Positions 9,631-11,380 of a stretch of DNA of 11,380 nt are shown here, piece by piece (position 1 is the stretch's first letter; each line of letters begins with the position of its first letter). Position numbers and translations under genes: made by a program. The notes under the pieces are model-generated. The model was given only the letters and a program-made list of their open reading frames with translations, was not told where the DNA came from and did no database searches. Origin of the DNA: an uncultured Massilia sp. Its GTDB lineage: Bacteria; Pseudomonadota; Gammaproteobacteria; Burkholderiales; Burkholderiaceae. The stretch lies in NCBI GenBank assembly GCA_946886065.1, contig CAMPHU010000151.1, positions 1-11,380 of the forward strand, in the 5' to 3' direction.

Positions 9631-10917
9631 TCAGGTTTTCGTGGGCAGCCTGCCTGCTGCAGGTCCATGCAGTACCCGGCATGCCACGATGCCGATCGCC
9701 ACGCCCCAGAAGGCCGACCCAAGCCCCAGGAAGCTCATTCCGGAAGCGGTAGCGACGAAGGCGATGACCGACGCCTCCCGGTGGTCTTCGGCCGCCGCGA
9801 CGGCGCCGAGATTGGCGACGATGGGACCGAGCAATGCCAGGCCGGCGAGCGTTGCGACCAGTTCCCTGGGCAGTGCGGCGAACAGCATGACGATCGAGCC
9901 GCCGAACATCCCGGCGACCAGGTAGAAGCCGCCGTTGGCCAGGCCGGCGACGTAGCGCTTGCGGGGATCCTCGTGCGCCTCCCGGCTTGTGCACATGGCC
10001 GCGGTGATCGCGGCGATCGCGATCGTGATCCCGCCGGCAAAGGCGACCACCAGCGAAGCAAGGCTGCTCGTGACGATCACCGGGCGCACCTGGGTGTCGT
10101 AGCCCGCGGTCTTCAGGACGGTCATGCCGGGAAGGTATTGGCCGGTCAGGGTCACCAGCACCAGCGGCAAGGCCAGGCTGAAGGTGCCCGTCCAGCTCCA
10201 GGCCGGCGCGATGAACACCGGTGTGACGAATTGCAGGTCCAGGCCGGACAGGCTTGTCTGACCGGAGGACCAGGCTATCGCGGTCCCGGCCGCGAGCAGC
10301 AGCGCGACGCAGTAGCGTGGCGAGGTGCGCTTGAACAGGAGGTAGGCGGCGATCATGCCGAACACCAGCACAGGCATCGACGCCACGCCCTTGAAGGCAT
10401 TCATCCCGAACGGAATGAGAATCCCCGCCATCATCCCGCTTGCGACGCCAGGCGGTACCCAGCGGGCCACGCGCTCGACCCAGCCCGAGAGACCGATCGC
10501 GAGCAGGAGCAGCGCCGCAGTCAGGTAGGCGCCAACCGCTTCGTTGACCGACAGGCCGGGAAACAGGGTGATCAGGAGCGCGGTGCCCGGCGCCGACCAC
10601 GCGGTGATCACCGGGACCTTCATGCGCCAGCTCAGGAAGATCCCGGCTGCGGCCGCGCCGATCGAAATACCCCACACCCAGGACGCGAACATCTCGCTCG
10701 ACACCTGCGCGGCCTGGGCCGCCTGGTAGAAAATCGCGAGCGGTGCGGAGAATGAGACCAGGACGGCGAGAAAGCCGGCAACGATAGCCGGCAACAGCGA
10801 GCCGCGGGCGCCCGACTCGCGCGGCGCGTCCTCGGGATGGGCCGCCAGGCTCGCTCCGCTTGCGCCGCCGGAGTCCGCGCCGCTGCCGCCGAACCGGTGT
10901 TGACCGTCAGTCTTCAT
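9631..10917 (-). CDS. benE: benzoate/H+ symporter, BenE family
   Basis: Inner-membrane carrier of the BenE family, unrelated to MFS; known members move benzoate with protons. It has 428 residues. After a hydrophilic N-terminus of about 40 residues rich in Gly, Ser and Asp, there are roughly twelve hydrophobic segments starting at LLPAIVAGFLAVLVSFSAPL (41-60). Recognisable family stretches are PVITAWSAPGTALL (102-115), GMMAGILIPFGMNAFKGV (161-178), VTLTGQYLPGMTVLKTAGY (255-273) and FYLVAGMFGGSIVMLF (331-346). The start is the ATG eight bases behind a CGGAGA site; an upstream TTG-initiated reading to 10992 would run into the promoter region. It is the first gene of the minus-strand uptake unit, with a LysR-type operator about 100-125 bases upstream. 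Having two benzoate carriers from different families side by side is also known in Pseudomonas and Acinetobacter ben clusters. Confidence 0.92.
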   Translation of the reverse strand: MKTDGQHRFGGSGADSGGASGASLAAHPEDAPRESGARGSLLPAIVAGFLAVLVSFSAPLAIFYQAAQAAQVSSEMFASWVWGISIGAAAAGIFLSWRMKVPVITAWSAPGTALLITLFPGLSVNEAVGAYLTAALLLLAIGLSGWVERVARWVPPGVASGMMAGILIPFGMNAFKGVASMPVLVFGMIAAYLLFKRTSPRYCVALLLAAGTAIAWSSGQTSLSGLDLQFVTPVFIAPAWSWTGTFSLALPLVLVTLTGQYLPGMTVLKTAGYDTQVRPVIVTSSLASLVVAFAGGITIAIAAITAAMCTSREAHEDPRKRYVAGLANGGFYLVAGMFGGSIVMLFAALPRELVATLAGLALLGPIVANLGAVAAAEDHREASVIAFVATASGMSFLGLGSAFWGVAIGIVACRVLHGPAAGRLPTKT

Positions 10918-10976
10918 CTTGTCTCCGCTTGCTGTCGTCGATGGCGGTCGCCCGTGTCGAGCGCCGTCTTTATTGC

Positions 10977-11006
10977 AGCGTAGATAACCCAAGCAGGAGC
11001 GTCCAA
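10977..11006 (-). promoter_or_regulatory. possible benE promoter
   Basis: On the minus strand TTGGAC (11006-11001) and TACGCT (10982-10977) are spaced by 18 bases, each only a three-of-six match to the sigma-70 boxes. A weak core promoter is what one expects for an activator-dependent unit. With this placement the start of transcription would fall near 10970 and the perfect LysR-type dyad (centre 11035) near -65, the usual recognition position. The core boxes remain uncertain. Confidence 0.35.
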
Positions 11007-11015
11007 CACTGATTT

Positions 11016-11042
11016 GGTATCCATTCGATACCTGATGGGTAT
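11016..11042. promoter_or_regulatory. LysR-type (BenM/CatM/CatR-like) operator upstream of benE
   Basis: Three half-sites occur in 27 bases: GGTAT at 11016-11020, ATACC at 11028-11032 and GGTAT at 11038-11042. The right-hand pair reads ATAC-N7-GTAT (11028-11042), exactly the dyad known for BenM and CatM of Acinetobacter and an instance of the LysR T-N11-A rule. The left-hand pair forms the inverted repeat GGTATC-N5-GATACC (11016-11032), sharing the middle half-site. This is as expected for a recognition site plus an adjoining activation site. The regulator itself is not in the window. Confidence 0.68.
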
Positions 11043-11288
11043 TGAACGGCAGCGATGCGCTGTCGCGCCGGTGAAGCGGGAGGTTTCCGGGTCAGGCGGT
11101 CGCTGTCGTAGCCGTAAAGTGGGCGGCCATCGCGGATAAGGTCCGCATCCAGTAAGCCGCGATGGCGAGGCAAGGCAAGGCAGGCCACTGACGCCGGCTG
11201 CCCAAGCCATAACGGTACTTGTGCCGGCCTCTTGCAAAGCGGCCGGACAAGACGCATTGCGACAGTTGGAAAAAGTGAGCCCAGAAAT
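11043..11288. other. non-coding stretch between the benE operator and the tRNA-Cys terminator
   Basis: I see no credible gene here: the open frames on the minus strand lack ribosome binding sites and protein-like composition. It holds the 10-bp inverted repeat at 11126-11166, a short run of GGCAA units at about 11170-11180, and a CCGGCC/GGCCGG hairpin at 11224-11246 with an eleven-base loop. Any of these could be parts of an unannotated RNA, but nothing decides it. Confidence 0.5.
11126..11166. repeat. inverted repeat with 10-bp arms in the benE-tRNA gap
   Basis: GCCATCGCGG (11126-11135) and CCGCGATGGC (11157-11166) are perfect reverse complements across a 21-base loop, and the loop side contains further short complementarity (GCGGA with TCCGC). 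There is no T-run on either side. No coding potential is seen around it, and its role is unknown; a structured leader, an untranslated RNA or chance in GC-rich DNA are all possible. Confidence 0.45.
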
Positions 11289-11319
11289 GACAATCGCCGG
11301 GCATGAGCCGGCGATTGTC
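11289..11319 (-). terminator. intrinsic terminator of tRNA-Cys
   Basis: GACAATCGCCGG and CCGGCGATTGTC form a perfect twelve-pair stem with a seven-base loop, starting seven bases after the tRNA CCA end on the minus strand. The strand continues ATTTCTGG, a short T-rich tail. Position and symmetry make this the terminator of the tRNA transcript. Confidence 0.75.
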
Positions 11320-11326
11320 TTGATTC

Positions 11327-11380
11327 TGGAGGCGAGGACGGGAGTCGAACCCGTCTAGACGGCTTTGCAGGCCGCTGCAT
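11327..11380 (-). tRNA. tRNA-Cys (anticodon GCA), 3' part, cut by window end
   Basis: Read on the minus strand, the last 54 bases give the anticodon arm with loop CTGCAAA (anticodon GCA), a short variable loop, a T-arm ACGGG-TTCGACT-CCCGT, an acceptor strand CCTCGCC, discriminator T and an encoded CCA (TGG at 11327-11329 on the plus strand). About 20 bases of the 5' side (acceptor strand and most of the D-arm) lie beyond the window. No integrase gene or repeated tRNA end is seen nearby, so there is no sign that it serves as an attachment site here. Confidence 0.93.

Noticed and set aside
8306..9925. 539-codon plus-strand open frame opposite benK
   Set aside because: Low-complexity Gly/His/Asp/Gln-rich translation that crosses the benE-benK junction; a shadow of the transporter genes.
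9596..10675. Apparent 360-residue N-terminal extension of BenK
   Set aside because: The frame is open, but it is benE in another reading frame. The ATG at 9595 has a clear AAAGGAG site and matches the family start before the DGYD helix.
10918..11237. Minus-strand open frames upstream of benE, including a TTG-start extension of BenE to 10992
   Set aside because: They run through the operator and promoter region, lack ribosome binding sites and have no recognisable protein character.
11327..11380. tRNA-Cys as the integration site of a genomic island carrying the ben-cat locus
   Set aside because: No integrase, no repeated tRNA 3' end elsewhere in the window and no composition shift in the neighbouring genes. 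The tRNA end is followed by its own normal terminator.

Overview
This high-GC window carries an almost complete benzoate degradation locus. It very probably comes from a betaproteobacterium of the order Burkholderiales, and the overall look resembles Oxalobacteraceae (Massilia-like), although genus cannot be fixed from sequence reading alone. The taxonomic hint comes from the general porin of burkholderial type, the catBCA-benABCD arrangement, the recurring GGAGACA-type ribosome binding sites and the very GC-rich third codon positions.

Plus strand, 5-6912: eight tightly packed genes in the order catB, catC, catA, benA, benB, benC, benD, catD. The gaps are 0-33 bp, and there are ATGA-type stop/start overlaps at benA/benB and benC/benD, so this reads as one operon. 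BenABC (a Rieske dioxygenase with its reductase) turns benzoate into the cis-dihydrodiol carboxylate. BenD oxidises and decarboxylates that to catechol. CatA cleaves catechol between the two hydroxylated carbons to cis,cis-muconate. CatB makes muconolactone, CatC makes 3-oxoadipate enol-lactone, and CatD hydrolyses that to 3-oxoadipate. The family catalytic residues are visible in every enzyme checked. The promoter of this operon lies left of the window, as presumably does its LysR-type regulator (CatR/BenM type). The last two steps to central metabolism (CoA transferase and thiolase) are also not in the window.

Minus strand, 10917 down to 6971: benE (benzoate/H+ symporter of the BenE family), benK (MFS aromatic acid/H+ symporter) and a trimeric outer-membrane porin, converging on catD. 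This is the uptake half of the locus, covering the outer membrane through the porin and the inner membrane through two unrelated carriers. benE and benK are 35 bp apart. A strong hairpin stands between benK and the porin.

Right end: about 370 bp of non-coding DNA upstream of benE holds a LysR-type operator that exactly matches the ATAC-N7-GTAT consensus known for BenM/CatM, with an overlapping third half-site. Beyond it is the 3' part of a tRNA-Cys(GCA) gene on the minus strand, with its own terminator hairpin.

Nothing here looks like a previously undescribed system. The most informative non-coding signal is the operator upstream of benE, which ties the uptake genes to benzoate/muconate-responsive control.
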